From the NCBI GenBank assembly GCA_002238445.1, contig MPML01000038.1:1-45140 (forward strand): 45,140 nucleotides of DNA, given 5' to 3'. The notes below the pieces were generated by a model. The model was not told where the DNA came from. It was given only the letters and a program-made list of their open reading frames with translations, and did not search any database. Position 1 is the first letter of the stretch. Each line of letters starts with the position of its first letter. The position numbers were made by a program, and so were the translations under genes. The DNA is from Caldilineaceae bacterium bin5 (lineage in GTDB: Bacteria > Chloroflexota > Anaerolineae > Caldilineales > Caldilineaceae). This document shows, in pieces, positions 34,812 through 43,846 of the stretch.

Positions 34812-36332
34812 ATGTACGCTATTGACTTTATTTCTGAATTCAGCGTCAATCGGATCCCTGAACCGGATACGACGTTGGAGGCGCTGCTCCGTCAGACGGA
34901 GGAGCACGACACGACGCTGACGTTGACAACGTCGCGGCGCGGCCTGGTCAACCAGGTCAACCCGGAAGCCGTGGCTGAAACGTTGGAAATCACTGCGAAA
35001 CATCCCCGTTTGCTGGGTGTGGGCACGCTGGATCCCCGGTATTTCCTCAACTGGCGGGAGGACCTGCAAGCCTGCGTCGATGGCGGTTGTGTGGCGATCC
35101 GTTTTGCGCCCGGGCCGCAGGGTTGGAGCCCCGAGACCCTGGTCTTTGAGCATATGGTGGAGGCAGTCGGGGCGGCGGGGCTGCCAATCATTGTTGACTT
35201 CAAAGGATCTTCTGAAGCCCTGAGCTGGATTCGGAAGGTGGCGGAGGTCTGCCACCGGTATGACGTGAATGTTGTCATGAACGAGGTCAGCTACTCGCAT
35301 ATGGGCGAGCTGATCACGGTCATGCAGGTGTACCCCAATGTATACGCTGCGATTCGCTGGCTGTGTCTGGCGGACGGCCTTGAGGTAATGGTGGACGCGG
35401 GTATCGGCGACAGGCTGCTCTATGGGAGCAACTCGCCCAAGTACTCGATTCGCGCGCTGCGCAACCAGATCTTCATGGCGAAGATTTCGGATGAACAGAG
35501 GCAGGCGATTCTCGGGGGCAACGCCTTGCGTCTGCTGGATATGGACATCGAGGAGCTGCCGGCCGAGCCGCTTATGATCAAGGCCGAGGCGGATCTGCCG
35601 GATGAGCCGATCATCGATATCCACGCCCATGTATCTGGCTTCCACTGTGCAGAGCCGTTCAACACTCGCACTGAGACGAACGTATCGGAGATGACCGAGC
35701 GTTGCAATATCCAATACACATTTGTCTCCTCTTACAACGCCATCAACTATGACATGTGTGAAGGAAACGCGGATACGCAGGCCTTTCTTGACCGCTATCC
35801 GAATCTGCGCGGCTATATCGCGATTGACCCGCGCGACCTGGCCGGATCGGTCGGGCAGATGGAACGTTACTTCCAGGATTCGCGATTCGTAGGAGTGAAG
35901 CTCTACTGCCCATTTGGCGGCAACATGGCGACGAAGCGTATGCAGGACCTGCTGGACGAGATTGCAAAATTTGGGCGACCGGTCAAGATTCACATGGATG
36001 AGGGCGGTTCACCCTATCCGGGCGTGCGTTCGGCGGCGGAGCGCAATCCGGACCTGGTGATCATCAAGGCGCACGGGGACGATGTCGAGGGCGCGCGGCA
36101 GGTGGTGGACCTGCCGAACGTTTACTTTGAATTCTGCAGCAGCGGCATCAACGCGGGCACCATCCGCCGCTCGATGGACATTCTGGGACCAGAACGGATT
36201 CTGTTCGGCACCGACCAGCCGCTCTTTGCGCCGTGGTTTGAGTACGGTGCGTATGCCGACGCGATAGAGACGCAGCGAGAGGCCGATCTCATATTCCGAG
36301 AAAATGCGAGGCGGATTTTCAGACTGGACTGA
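34812..36332 (+). CDS. Fused double amidohydrolase-2 protein: degenerate N-half, intact C-half
   Basis: 506 aa with two complete amidohydrolase (amidohydro-rel) barrels in tandem. The C-half (about 262-506) has all expected metal ligands: DIHAH (Asp269, His271, His273), KIHMDEG (His394), IKAHGDD (His421) and FGTDQP (Asp468). The N-half (1-255) aligns with the same family, down to a terminal ILGGNALRLL motif. It reads DFISE where HxH should be (Ile7, Glu9), IVDFKG for the next His, and YGSNSP with Asn207 for the last Asp. It has therefore lost its metal site. Active relatives are decarboxylases (ACMSD-type), lactonases or hydrolases. ATG 34812 has AAGGA at 34801-34805. Confidence 0.88.
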   Translation: MYAIDFISEFSVNRIPEPDTTLEALLRQTEEHDTTLTLTTSRRGLVNQVNPEAVAETLEITAKHPRLLGVGTLDPRYFLNWREDLQACVDGGCVAIRFAPGPQGWSPETLVFEHMVEAVGAAGLPIIVDFKGSSEALSWIRKVAEVCHRYDVNVVMNEVSYSHMGELITVMQVYPNVYAAIRWLCLADGLEVMVDAGIGDRLLYGSNSPKYSIRALRNQIFMAKISDEQRQAILGGNALRLLDMDIEELPAEPLMIKAEADLPDEPIIDIHAHVSGFHCAEPFNTRTETNVSEMTERCNIQYTFVSSYNAINYDMCEGNADTQAFLDRYPNLRGYIAIDPRDLAGSVGQMERYFQDSRFVGVKLYCPFGGNMATKRMQDLLDEIAKFGRPVKIHMDEGGSPYPGVRSAAERNPDLVIIKAHGDDVEGARQVVDLPNVYFEFCSSGINAGTIRRSMDILGPERILFGTDQPLFAPWFEYGAYADAIETQREADLIFRENARRIFRLD

Positions 36333-36442
36333 CGTCAAAATGTGCATGATGCCAGTGCAGTGGACGATCTGGCCGAAACGGCTCGCATCGCTCTTAGACT
36401 GAATGGGTAACGCGGCCGAATAACTACAAGGAGATTCCTGAC

Positions 36443-37675
36443 ATGGCCATCGCAATCGAACGCAATTCTCCACCAGTTCGCAGCGGATCGTTTGGCCCAC
36501 AGTGGGACATGGGCGAAGAGGAGATTAACGAACTGATCGAGGTGATCCGCTCCGGGAAGCTGAACCGGCTGAGCGGAACCAAGGTCCTTCAGTTCGAGCA
36601 GGACTTTGCTGAGATGAACGGCGTCAAGTATGCCCAGGCGGTTACGTCGGGCACGGCTGCGGTCCACACTGCGGTCGGCACCATTGACCCTAACCCGGGC
36701 GACGAGATCATTACGACGAGCATCACCGATATGGGCACGATCATCGGCATTCTCTACCAGAACGCGGTGCCTGTCTTCGCGGACATCGATCCCCGGACGG
36801 GCAACCTCGACATTGCGGATGTCGAAGCCAAGATTACGGAACGCACCAAGGCGATCATCGTGGTGCATCTCTTTGGCAATCCTGCTCCGATGGAGGCGTA
36901 TGTTGCACTGGCGCGAAAGTATAACCTCTTCTTGATCGAGGACTGCGCGCAGGCGCAACTGGCCGAGTATGGCGGACGGCCGGTCGGTACCTGGGGCGAT
37001 TTTGGCTGCTACAGTTTTGGCGGCAAGCATATGACGACCGGCGACGGCGGCATGGTGATCAGCAACCGAGACGACCTGGCCGAGCGGCTGAAGTGGTTTG
37101 CGGACAAGGGTAATCCCCGACATCCGATATACGAGCATCACTATCTGGCGCCGAACTATCGCATGACCGACCTTCAAGGGGCGGTCGGGGTCGCGCAGCT
37201 CAAGAAGGTGACCGACGCGGTGCGGCGCAAGCAGTGGGTCGCCAACCACCTTAACGAGGTCGTCGACGGTGAAGAGGGGCTCTCATTGCAGCCGGTGTTG
37301 CCGGAGGCGACGCATTCGTACTGGGTCTACGGTTTTCATGTGGATGCGGCGACAATGGGCGCGACGGCAGAACAGTTCGCGGCGGCGTTGCAGGCAGAGG
37401 GCGTGCCGGCCAACTCGCCCTACATGGCCTATCCGGTCTACAAGTACCCGGTAATGGCACAGCAGCGCGCGTATGGAACGGCTGATTTCTCCTATGCCGG
37501 TCAGGAGGCTGCGGCGATGGACTATGGTTCGATGTCGCTGCCGGGCGGCGAGAGTTTCCTGGAAACGGCGGTTGTGGTGCCGATGAGCCCCTCCTATACT
37601 GACCAGGACGCGGCCGATTTCAGTACGGCTATCAAAAAGGTCGGCGACTACTACCGGTCTAACCTTTCCAGCTAG
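36443..37675 (+). CDS. DegT/DnrJ/EryC1/StrS-family PLP aminotransferase
   Basis: 410-aa sugar-aminotransferase-type PLP enzyme. LSGTKVLQFEQDFAEMNGVKYAQAVTSGTAAVHTA opens the cofactor domain; EDCAQAQLAEYGG holds the pyridine-contacting Asp and the Gln often seen in aminotransferring members. CYSFGGKHMTTGDGG carries the Schiff-base Lys195. The family installs amino groups on nucleotide sugars or cyclitols, and some members are dehydratases; the lysine argues for the aminotransferase type. In this catabolic setting it may run on a free keto-sugar or cyclitol (inference). ATG 36443 has AAGGAG at 36428-36433. It lies between the fused amidohydrolase and the overlapping amidohydrolase pair, all in the same direction. 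Confidence 0.92.
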   Translation: MAIAIERNSPPVRSGSFGPQWDMGEEEINELIEVIRSGKLNRLSGTKVLQFEQDFAEMNGVKYAQAVTSGTAAVHTAVGTIDPNPGDEIITTSITDMGTIIGILYQNAVPVFADIDPRTGNLDIADVEAKITERTKAIIVVHLFGNPAPMEAYVALARKYNLFLIEDCAQAQLAEYGGRPVGTWGDFGCYSFGGKHMTTGDGGMVISNRDDLAERLKWFADKGNPRHPIYEHHYLAPNYRMTDLQGAVGVAQLKKVTDAVRRKQWVANHLNEVVDGEEGLSLQPVLPEATHSYWVYGFHVDAATMGATAEQFAAALQAEGVPANSPYMAYPVYKYPVMAQQRAYGTADFSYAGQEAAAMDYGSMSLPGGESFLETAVVVPMSPSYTDQDAADFSTAIKKVGDYYRSNLSS

Positions 37676-37686
37676 GGCCAAAAACC

Positions 37687-38451
37687 ATGTCACTTCAATT
37701 CGCGTTCAGCCCGCGTGTTCCTGTGTTTGACGCCAATGTACGGGTTGGCGATCTGCACTATCAGCCGTCGCCCTGTCGCAATCGGGACCAATTGCTGGCT
37801 GAAATGGACCGTCACGGGGTCGAAAAGGCGCTCATCTACCACGCTCAGACTGAGGAAGTCAGCCCGATCGACGGCAATGGTTTTCTGGAGGAATGGTTAG
37901 AGGATAGCCGTCTCTTCCCCCAGTGGTCCATCATGCCTACGCCCGATTCGATGGCACAAGTAGAGGCATTGCACGAGCAGGGGAGGGTGCGCAATGTCCG
38001 TCTACACAATATGCGATACGTCGGAATGCCGTTCCGGCCATGGGCGTTTGCGCCGATGCTGTCCTGGCTGAGCGAGAACCGGATTCCGCTCTGGATTCCT
38101 CTGCCGGACGCGGATGCGGACGAACTGGCGACGACGTTGAGCGCCTTCCCCGAACTGGTCACGGTCCTGGTGGGCGCGCATTACAGTCATGCTCTGTGGG
38201 TGCGGCCACTAATGACTACTCTCCCCAACACGTATCTGGAGTTAAGTCGTATTGAGCCGCTGGGCGAGGTGGAAGCGCTCTGCTCCGAGTATGGGGCCGA
38301 GCGTTTTGTCTACGGCTCCTGGTATGACCGCCTGGCGATGGGTTCGATGCTCTTTTACCTTCACCATTCCGACATCAGCGAGTCGGACCTGGAACTGATC
38401 TGCGCAGGGAACTTGCTACGCATACTACAGGGAGAGGGCCGGCATGATTGA
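37687..38451 (+). CDS. Amidohydrolase-2-like protein without the metal site (pseudoenzyme)
   Basis: 254-aa amidohydrolase-fold protein. Length, strand order and the end of the barrel (LICAGNLLRILQG) match its neighbour at 38444. The ligand positions do not: FDANVR has Asn17 and Arg19 where HxH is expected, the next His position is in PLWIPLPD, and the late Asp is Trp212 in YGSWYD. Only one of the usual histidines remains, in GAHYSH. It is thus almost surely non-catalytic by the usual mechanism. It starts 11 nt after the aminotransferase and overlaps the following intact amidohydrolase by 8 nt. Stoichiometric coupling and a heteromeric complex are likely; this mirrors the fused dead-live arrangement at 34812. 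Confidence 0.85.
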   Translation: MSLQFAFSPRVPVFDANVRVGDLHYQPSPCRNRDQLLAEMDRHGVEKALIYHAQTEEVSPIDGNGFLEEWLEDSRLFPQWSIMPTPDSMAQVEALHEQGRVRNVRLHNMRYVGMPFRPWAFAPMLSWLSENRIPLWIPLPDADADELATTLSAFPELVTVLVGAHYSHALWVRPLMTTLPNTYLELSRIEPLGEVEALCSEYGAERFVYGSWYDRLAMGSMLFYLHHSDISESDLELICAGNLLRILQGEGRHD

Positions 38452-39193
38452 AGAACAGAGAGTGATCGACTTTCACGGCCATACAGGCCGTTTGGACCGT
38501 TACAATGGGGTTGACGACCCGGCGTTGGTATTGCACGCGATGGACAGGGTGGGAATCGACGTCTCCTGCGTTTTCAACATTTTTCACCCAGATGGCACGA
38601 CCGGCAATGACATCACTGCTCGTTTTGTGGCCGACCATCCGGACCGCTTTGTCGGTTTCGCCTACGTCTCGCCGATGATGCCGGAGGGAATGGTTGCCGA
38701 ACTGACGCGGGCCATTGACGAGCTTGGCCTGGTTGCCATCAAACTGTACCCACCGTATACCCAGTGGGACCTGAACGAACCGATCTGGCATCCGATCTAT
38801 GCGTTTGCCAATGATCGCGGTCTGGCGATTATTTTCCACACGGGCACTGACCCACATTCCGATCCCGGCCTGCTGGCCGATTGTGCGGCTCAGTTTCCAA
38901 ACGCCAACTTCGTTGCGGGGCACGCGGGCAATGTCGATGCGCCGCGGGCGGCCGCGATTAAGGCGGCGCAGGACTATCCAAATGTTTATCTCGAGACATG
39001 CTCAACCTTTCGGACGCCAGGCGTCATTGAGCAGCTGGTGAATGAGGCAGGCGCGGACCGGGTGCTGTTTGGCTCGGACATTGCGCTGATGGATTCGCGG
39101 CCGCAGTTGGGCAAAATCATCACTGCCGACATTTCGGATGAGGCGAAGCGGATGGTGTGCGGCGGCAATGCGGCGCGGCTGTTGGGAATCTGA
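38444..39193 (+). CDS. Amidohydrolase-2 family metal-dependent hydrolase (intact)
   Basis: 249-aa amidohydrolase. DFHGH supplies Asp9, His11 and His13; IIFHTGTD gives His132; FVAGHAGN another His; and FGSDIA the catalytic Asp212. IKLYPPYTQWDLNEPIWHPIYAFANDRG is a typical substrate-loop region of the ACMSD/decarboxylase-like group. It ends with GGNAARLLGI, the family's C-terminal motif. Reactions in this family include decarboxylation and lactone or amide hydrolysis; which one is not visible. Its ATG lies inside the end of the preceding degenerate homolog, so translation is coupled and the two products are probably made in equal amounts. Confidence 0.92.
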   Translation: MIEEQRVIDFHGHTGRLDRYNGVDDPALVLHAMDRVGIDVSCVFNIFHPDGTTGNDITARFVADHPDRFVGFAYVSPMMPEGMVAELTRAIDELGLVAIKLYPPYTQWDLNEPIWHPIYAFANDRGLAIIFHTGTDPHSDPGLLADCAAQFPNANFVAGHAGNVDAPRAAAIKAAQDYPNVYLETCSTFRTPGVIEQLVNEAGADRVLFGSDIALMDSRPQLGKIITADISDEAKRMVCGGNAARLLGI

Positions 39194-39301
39194 AGCTGGT
39201 CAGGGTGGAGCGCTTGACATAACTGAAGCGCTAAGAGAAACCAGAACTGAAGAAGGCGAGTTGTTTGTGTTTGCATGATGCAGCCCGTGGGAGGTCAGTT
39301 C

Positions 39302-40306
39302 GTGGACTACACCGATTCCGATCGCGAGTTTTGGGAGGACGAACTGGCGGACTTCGTCCCGCAGAGAGTGTTTGACGCCCACTGCCATTTGTTCGACGCA
39401 GCGCACATGCGTCCTGACGCGCCGACGACGACACGGTCGTTTGCCGACCTGGAAACACTGAGGGCCTGGGGCCGGCTCATGTTTCCCGGCAGGCGCATGA
39501 ATTTCCTCCTCCTGGGGATGCCCAAGGTCGGCATTGACGTGGAAAAACATACTGAAATGCTTGCCGAGCAGGTCGCCCTGGATCCCTCTTCGCGGGCCAA
39601 TCGGCTGGTCACACCCTCCTGTGACATTTCTCGTATTGAGGAAGATATCAAGCTCGAAGGCTTTATCGGACTAAAGCCGTATCGGGTCTTTTCCTCGACC
39701 GGAGATACCGATTACTGCAGGATTCACGAGTTCCTGACGCACGAACAGATGGAGCTCGCCAACGAACACGGCCTCTGGGTCACGATGCATCTTTCGCGGC
39801 CTGGGGGTTGTGCTGATGAGGAGAATCTGGCCGACCTGGAGGAATACACGATGCGCCGGTATCCTCGAATCAAATGGATCCTTGCCCATTGCGCGCGCAG
39901 TTTCACCTACTGGCCCATTCGAGAGGCGATTGACCGCTTGCGCGACATGCCAAATATATGGTATGATCTGTCGGCGGTGACAACCATGCCGCCCTTCTTG
40001 ACATTGTTCCAAAAGGAAGATCTGAAACGGATCTTCTACGGTTCTGACGGTGTCGATTCAGCCTTCTTTCACGGCAAGTACGTTCCCTTCGGGCGATACT
40101 GGTACCAGGTAGAACCCGACGAAGCACACTTCAGCTTTGCCCACACGGACGCGCGTCCGGTCTTATGCATTTACGAACAGATAATGGCCATGAAACAGGC
40201 CGCTGAGATCGCGGCACTTTCGCTTGATGACATCGAAGGTATATTCTGGCGCAATGCTCTCGAAGCCTTTGAGATCGAAGCCTCTGACGGAATCGCGGTG
40301 GGCTGA
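39302..40306 (+). CDS. Amidohydrolase-2 family metal-dependent hydrolase (larger type)
   Basis: 334-aa amidohydrolase with an intact site: DAHCH (Asp25, His27, His29), TMHLSRPGG, ILAHCARS and FYGSDGVDS (Asp249). It is longer than the enzyme at 38444 because of an inserted segment after HLFDAAHMRP (about 40-80) and a longer C-terminal helix region. It has no degenerate partner next to it. I chose GTG 39302, with GGGAGG at 39289-39294 placed 7 nt upstream; ATG 39275 and ATG 39278 are in frame but have only AAGGCGAG some 15 nt away. A perfect 7-bp inverted repeat (39209-39232) precedes it and could be an operator or attenuator. Confidence 0.88.
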   Translation: MDYTDSDREFWEDELADFVPQRVFDAHCHLFDAAHMRPDAPTTTRSFADLETLRAWGRLMFPGRRMNFLLLGMPKVGIDVEKHTEMLAEQVALDPSSRANRLVTPSCDISRIEEDIKLEGFIGLKPYRVFSSTGDTDYCRIHEFLTHEQMELANEHGLWVTMHLSRPGGCADEENLADLEEYTMRRYPRIKWILAHCARSFTYWPIREAIDRLRDMPNIWYDLSAVTTMPPFLTLFQKEDLKRIFYGSDGVDSAFFHGKYVPFGRYWYQVEPDEAHFSFAHTDARPVLCIYEQIMAMKQAAEIAALSLDDIEGIFWRNALEAFEIEASDGIAVG

Positions 40307-40439
40307 ATCCTGTCCAGTCTGCGTCGGATGGTGTGTTACTTGCTTATCGCAGAGTGGATGTGAATCCGGCCCAAGGTTACAGGAGGAATGAGAAGAGAAT
40401 AGCTACTGTGTAGACTGACAACACCAATAGGATAAGCCC

Positions 40440-41957
40440 ATGAGTCACATGCATCAGCATCCAGAGTTGGGTCCAACGCCCGGCCCGAGTATAGCGGAGA
40501 TGGAGGAGGGACTTAGACGATGGGCGGCTGCTCGACCTGGAACAATGGAGGTTGAGACTGTTGGCCGCACACCGAAGGGGCTGCCAGTGCTGCTGTGCCG
40601 CATCAGCGACGCTTCCGTTTCTGACGAAGACAAGCAGGTGGCACTACTCACTTCGACGCATAGCGGGGTGGAAAGGGTTACAACGGCTGGCCTGCTCCAA
40701 TTGATCAAGTGGCTCATCGGCGGTGACGCTCTGGCTGAAGAAATCCGCCGGCGTCAGATCGTCCTCATTATGCCGGCCTGCGAACCGGAGAGCTATGATC
40801 GTGAGCTGATCGACGTTGCCGAATTTTTCGCCGGCCGCAGTCGCTGGGTCTATGAAGGCTGGTCGTGGGACGGCCCCTTGGATCCTGAGAATCAGCCAGA
40901 GGCGATGGCGGTCAAGAATGTGGTGGACCGGTACCAGCCTGAGGTCCATCAGGATGTGCATGGCATTTGGTTTGAGCAGTCCACGATGACCGAGAGCACC
41001 GGGATATCATGGGCTTCGAACCTGTACCGCGGGTATTGGCGGGGAATTCCCGAGTTGATGAACCAGGCGGCTGAAGATGCCGGCTATCTGACAACCCGCG
41101 GTGAAGAAAGCGCCGGGCAGATGCTGTCCACAGTTCCGGTCGAGGGCCGTGAACGCTGGTTCTACGGAAGCACTTCCACTCCGAAGGTCGTCTGCGGGCT
41201 TTATTCCTACATCCAATACCACAGTATTATCCAGACAATGGAGGTCGGTTGGGAGGAAAGCGCCGTGCTTCGTCTGCGCCGGCTACTCCAGGTCGGAAAC
41301 GAGGTGTGGCGAGGCGAGCCTTACCCCGGCTATCCGGCCAACCAGGTGAGCTGCCGGTCGTCGGTTGCGCTTGCGGCTTGGGGCAAGACTGCCGCGCAAC
41401 GACGTGCGAGCCGGGTTGAGTTATGGCGGAAGTTGGCGCAGTTCTCGCACACTTGCGGCTGGCCCGAGGCACGCGACGGCGTAGTCGCTTTTATATCCAC
41501 GACGCCTGAGAGCCGAAACCTCTATGCGCCGGGAGGGGAATCATCGGCGCCGAATCTGAACGAACCGAATCTTGAGCCGATGTTTGCCAAGCTCAAGCAG
41601 AACCCACGATTTAACGGCGATGCCCTGGAAGAATATCTCGGACTTTCCGTATCACGTCAGGTGACGTGGCCGCAGGCGGAGTATGAAGGTCCGGCAGAAC
41701 CCATCCAAAACGGCCTCGCCATCCGTCTGCGCCTTCCCCATCCTGACGTAACTTTCAAGCATCTCAGACTAGATGGACACATTATGGAGCCGTCGGATGT
41801 CGACGGCTACTTTGTGTATCACAATCCTGGCACCATCGTACAGGTCAACATTCCGCCTGGAAAGGTGGAGGACTTTCATGTGGTGACCGCTGCATTCGAT
41901 TCCGCTGCGGAGCGGACTTCGGGATTCCACTCTCAAGACTGGGAGTTGGATGAATGA
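40440..41957 (+). CDS. M14-like zinc carboxypeptidase family protein
   Basis: 505-aa protein with M14 carboxypeptidase features. STHSGVERVTTAGLLQLIKWL places His74 and Glu78 as likely zinc ligands, although the spacing is H-x-x-x-E where the classical form is H-x-x-E. LIMPACEPESYDRE occupies the position of the usual post-zinc loop, and EVHQDVHG supplies the third ligand (His174, or His170). A Glu in TMEVGWEE could be the catalytic acid. The last 150 residues look beta-rich. No signal peptide, so it would act on imported peptides or amides. ATG 40440 follows AGGAT at 40429-40433. It is the last gene of the catabolic block; a 210-bp gap separates it from SBP5. Confidence 0.75.
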   Translation: MSHMHQHPELGPTPGPSIAEMEEGLRRWAAARPGTMEVETVGRTPKGLPVLLCRISDASVSDEDKQVALLTSTHSGVERVTTAGLLQLIKWLIGGDALAEEIRRRQIVLIMPACEPESYDRELIDVAEFFAGRSRWVYEGWSWDGPLDPENQPEAMAVKNVVDRYQPEVHQDVHGIWFEQSTMTESTGISWASNLYRGYWRGIPELMNQAAEDAGYLTTRGEESAGQMLSTVPVEGRERWFYGSTSTPKVVCGLYSYIQYHSIIQTMEVGWEESAVLRLRRLLQVGNEVWRGEPYPGYPANQVSCRSSVALAAWGKTAAQRRASRVELWRKLAQFSHTCGWPEARDGVVAFISTTPESRNLYAPGGESSAPNLNEPNLEPMFAKLKQNPRFNGDALEEYLGLSVSRQVTWPQAEYEGPAEPIQNGLAIRLRLPHPDVTFKHLRLDGHIMEPSDVDGYFVYHNPGTIVQVNIPPGKVEDFHVVTAAFDSAAERTSGFHSQDWELDE

Positions 41958-42023
41958 GGCGCTCAGAACTGGCTTCGGCCTGGGGCGACCGCTCTCTTTT
42001 GAGACAGGGAACAAGGAGGTGAA

Positions 42024-42113
42024 GTGCCGGTCAGAAATGTACGTGTAGATTCGTATTTGCGTCTGAACAGCCTTCGGTCTTTGCGATTCAATGCATTGTC
42101 AGCAAGCGTGTGA
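42024..42113 (+). CDS. Possible 29-aa leader or small protein
   Basis: A 29-codon frame begins at GTG 42024, directly after AAGGAGGTGA (42013-42022), the best ribosome-binding sequence in the window. It ends at TGA 42111-42113, 54 nt before SBP5. The product (MPVRNVRVDSYLRLNSLRSL, then RFNALSASV) is basic with no recognisable motif. It could be a leader peptide controlling the SBP5 operon, a small protein, or a chance frame; coding evidence is limited to the ribosome site. Confidence 0.3.
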   Translation: MPVRNVRVDSYLRLNSLRSLRFNALSASV

Positions 42114-42167
42114 TGAGTTCGGGAGATCCTTCGATAGGCAATCAAAGTCATGGGGGAGGAATCTGAG

Positions 42168-43817
42168 ATGAAACGCTATCCTTTAGCTGTACTGTTTATA
42201 GTCTTAGGCCTGTTGGTTACAGCCTGCGTCGCGCCGGCGCCGGCCGGCGGTGGAGCGACGGGCGCCGAGCAGGAAGCTGAGATGGAACCTGCTGAAATGC
42301 AGACGCTTCGGTACGGCATGATCCAGTCCATGAAGACATTTGACCCGGCGCGTGAAGGGGGTTTTGGCCGCTTCATTATGCAGCATGTGTGGCTGCCGCC
42401 ATTCGTTGCGGACCCGGACGCGAATCTGACGCCAGGTACATGCACATCGTACGACGTCAGCGAAGATGGGACGACGTACACACTGCACGTGAACCCTGAA
42501 GTCAAATGGTCGGATGGGAGTCAGTTTACGGCCAATGACATCAAAGCCTGGTTCGAGTATGTCGTGAATCCTGAGAACACGGCAGGCTGGGTGCCGCCGA
42601 ATTACGGCGGGATCGTAGGCTATGATGCGGTGCGCGAAGGCACAGCCACTGAGATGGAGGGTCTGGTTGCCGTTGACGAGTTCACCTTGGAGATCAATCT
42701 GAAAGAGGCTGATCCACTATTTGTATACAAGGTGCTTGCCAACTACAACTCTGCCACGGCCAAAGCGGAACAGGCCTGGGCGGACTTGAATGGGGAGTGG
42801 TGGACGAATGATCCGCTGGTAACCGGGCCATATACAATCGAATCCTGGGATGATGACGTGATGAGCTACGTCTATGTGCCCAACGCGAACTACTGGGGCG
42901 ACAACAAGGCCTCTTTGCGGATCGAGGTAACGTCGGTGCTTGCTGAGGAAACGCTCAGCCTGATGTATGAGAACGACCAGTTTGACATTGTCATCTTTAC
43001 CGGCGCGGCCGGAGATGCGTTGTCGCTGAAGTATCCGGGTGATGTCGTACCGATGAACTACAGGTACAGCAATATCTGGGGATTCAATCCCAACCTGGCG
43101 CCGATGGACGATCCGCTGGTGCGGCGGGCATTGATTCACGCCATTGATCACGAGCGCATCGTGCAGGTCATATACGGAGACACAAAGGATCCAGCAGCCG
43201 GCCCGATCTATCCGGGCCTGACCGGTCATCGCGCTGAGATTTTCGAAATGGCCGGCGCATTGCAGTATGATCCCGAACTGGCAAAGGAGGAGTTAGCCCA
43301 GTCCAGCTACGGTTCAGCGGAAAACCTGCCCAAACTCAATCTTGCGTTGGGGACACCTGATGCGGAGTGGGTTCGCGGCATGGAAATGATCCTGGAAATG
43401 TGGCGCGACACGCTGGGCATTACGAACGTGGAAACGAAGCCATGGTGGAACGATTGGGCACAGGGCGCTGCCAGGGCCGACGTCGTCCATATGGGCGGTT
43501 TTGGCTGGGGCACTTTGCCGGACGCTGGACATGCAGTGTGGCGGGCGGCTTACACTGGCAACGCCATGAGCAGAATCAAATACAGCAATCCGGAAGTGGA
43601 CGCGCTGCTTGACGAGGCTATGTCTCTCAGCCGCAACGATCCTCGATTCCTGGAGTTGGTCCATGAGGCGGAGAGTTTGTACCTGGAAGACTATGTTTGG
43701 AAGCCATTCTTCGTGGTTTCCTATTCCTGGCACGCGAAGCCTTGGGTGCAGGGCCTTCAGGGTACCTGGTACAACAATTGGTACAACATTGAAGAGGTAA
43801 CATTGGCCGAGCGCTAG
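42168..43817 (+). CDS. ABC transporter solute-binding lipoprotein, family 5 (SBP5)
   Basis: 549-aa family-5 receptor. Sec lipoprotein signal with lipobox VTAC (Cys20), Ala/Pro/Gly linker, then EGGFGRFIMQHVWLPPFV, which matches the GGFGRFIIAHMFMP block of SBP2. TYTLHVNPEVKWSDGSQFTANDIKAWFEYV is the signature region, and VRRALIHAIDHERIV lies in the second lobe. By these blocks it belongs with SBP2 and SBP3 more than with SBP1 and SBP4. ATG 42168 has GGAGG at 42155-42159; an in-frame ATG 42150 lies upstream of that site and is less likely. Permease B of transporter 4 follows after two hairpins. Confidence 0.93.
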   Translation: MKRYPLAVLFIVLGLLVTACVAPAPAGGGATGAEQEAEMEPAEMQTLRYGMIQSMKTFDPAREGGFGRFIMQHVWLPPFVADPDANLTPGTCTSYDVSEDGTTYTLHVNPEVKWSDGSQFTANDIKAWFEYVVNPENTAGWVPPNYGGIVGYDAVREGTATEMEGLVAVDEFTLEINLKEADPLFVYKVLANYNSATAKAEQAWADLNGEWWTNDPLVTGPYTIESWDDDVMSYVYVPNANYWGDNKASLRIEVTSVLAEETLSLMYENDQFDIVIFTGAAGDALSLKYPGDVVPMNYRYSNIWGFNPNLAPMDDPLVRRALIHAIDHERIVQVIYGDTKDPAAGPIYPGLTGHRAEIFEMAGALQYDPELAKEELAQSSYGSAENLPKLNLALGTPDAEWVRGMEMILEMWRDTLGITNVETKPWWNDWAQGAARADVVHMGGFGWGTLPDAGHAVWRAAYTGNAMSRIKYSNPEVDALLDEAMSLSRNDPRFLELVHEAESLYLEDYVWKPFFVVSYSWHAKPWVQGLQGTWYNNWYNIEEVTLAER

Positions 43818-43846
43818 CATTTGGGCCTGAATGGATTGGCACGAAT

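Noticed and set aside
34533..35993. 486-codon minus-strand open frame opposite the aminotransferase and double amidohydrolase
   Set aside because: Composition is that of antisense reading and it spans two clear genes; the + strand assignments are certain.
40388..40402. Ribosome-site-like AGGAGG followed by ATG before the M14-like gene
   Set aside because: The frame is only four codons and the spacing to ATG is too short.
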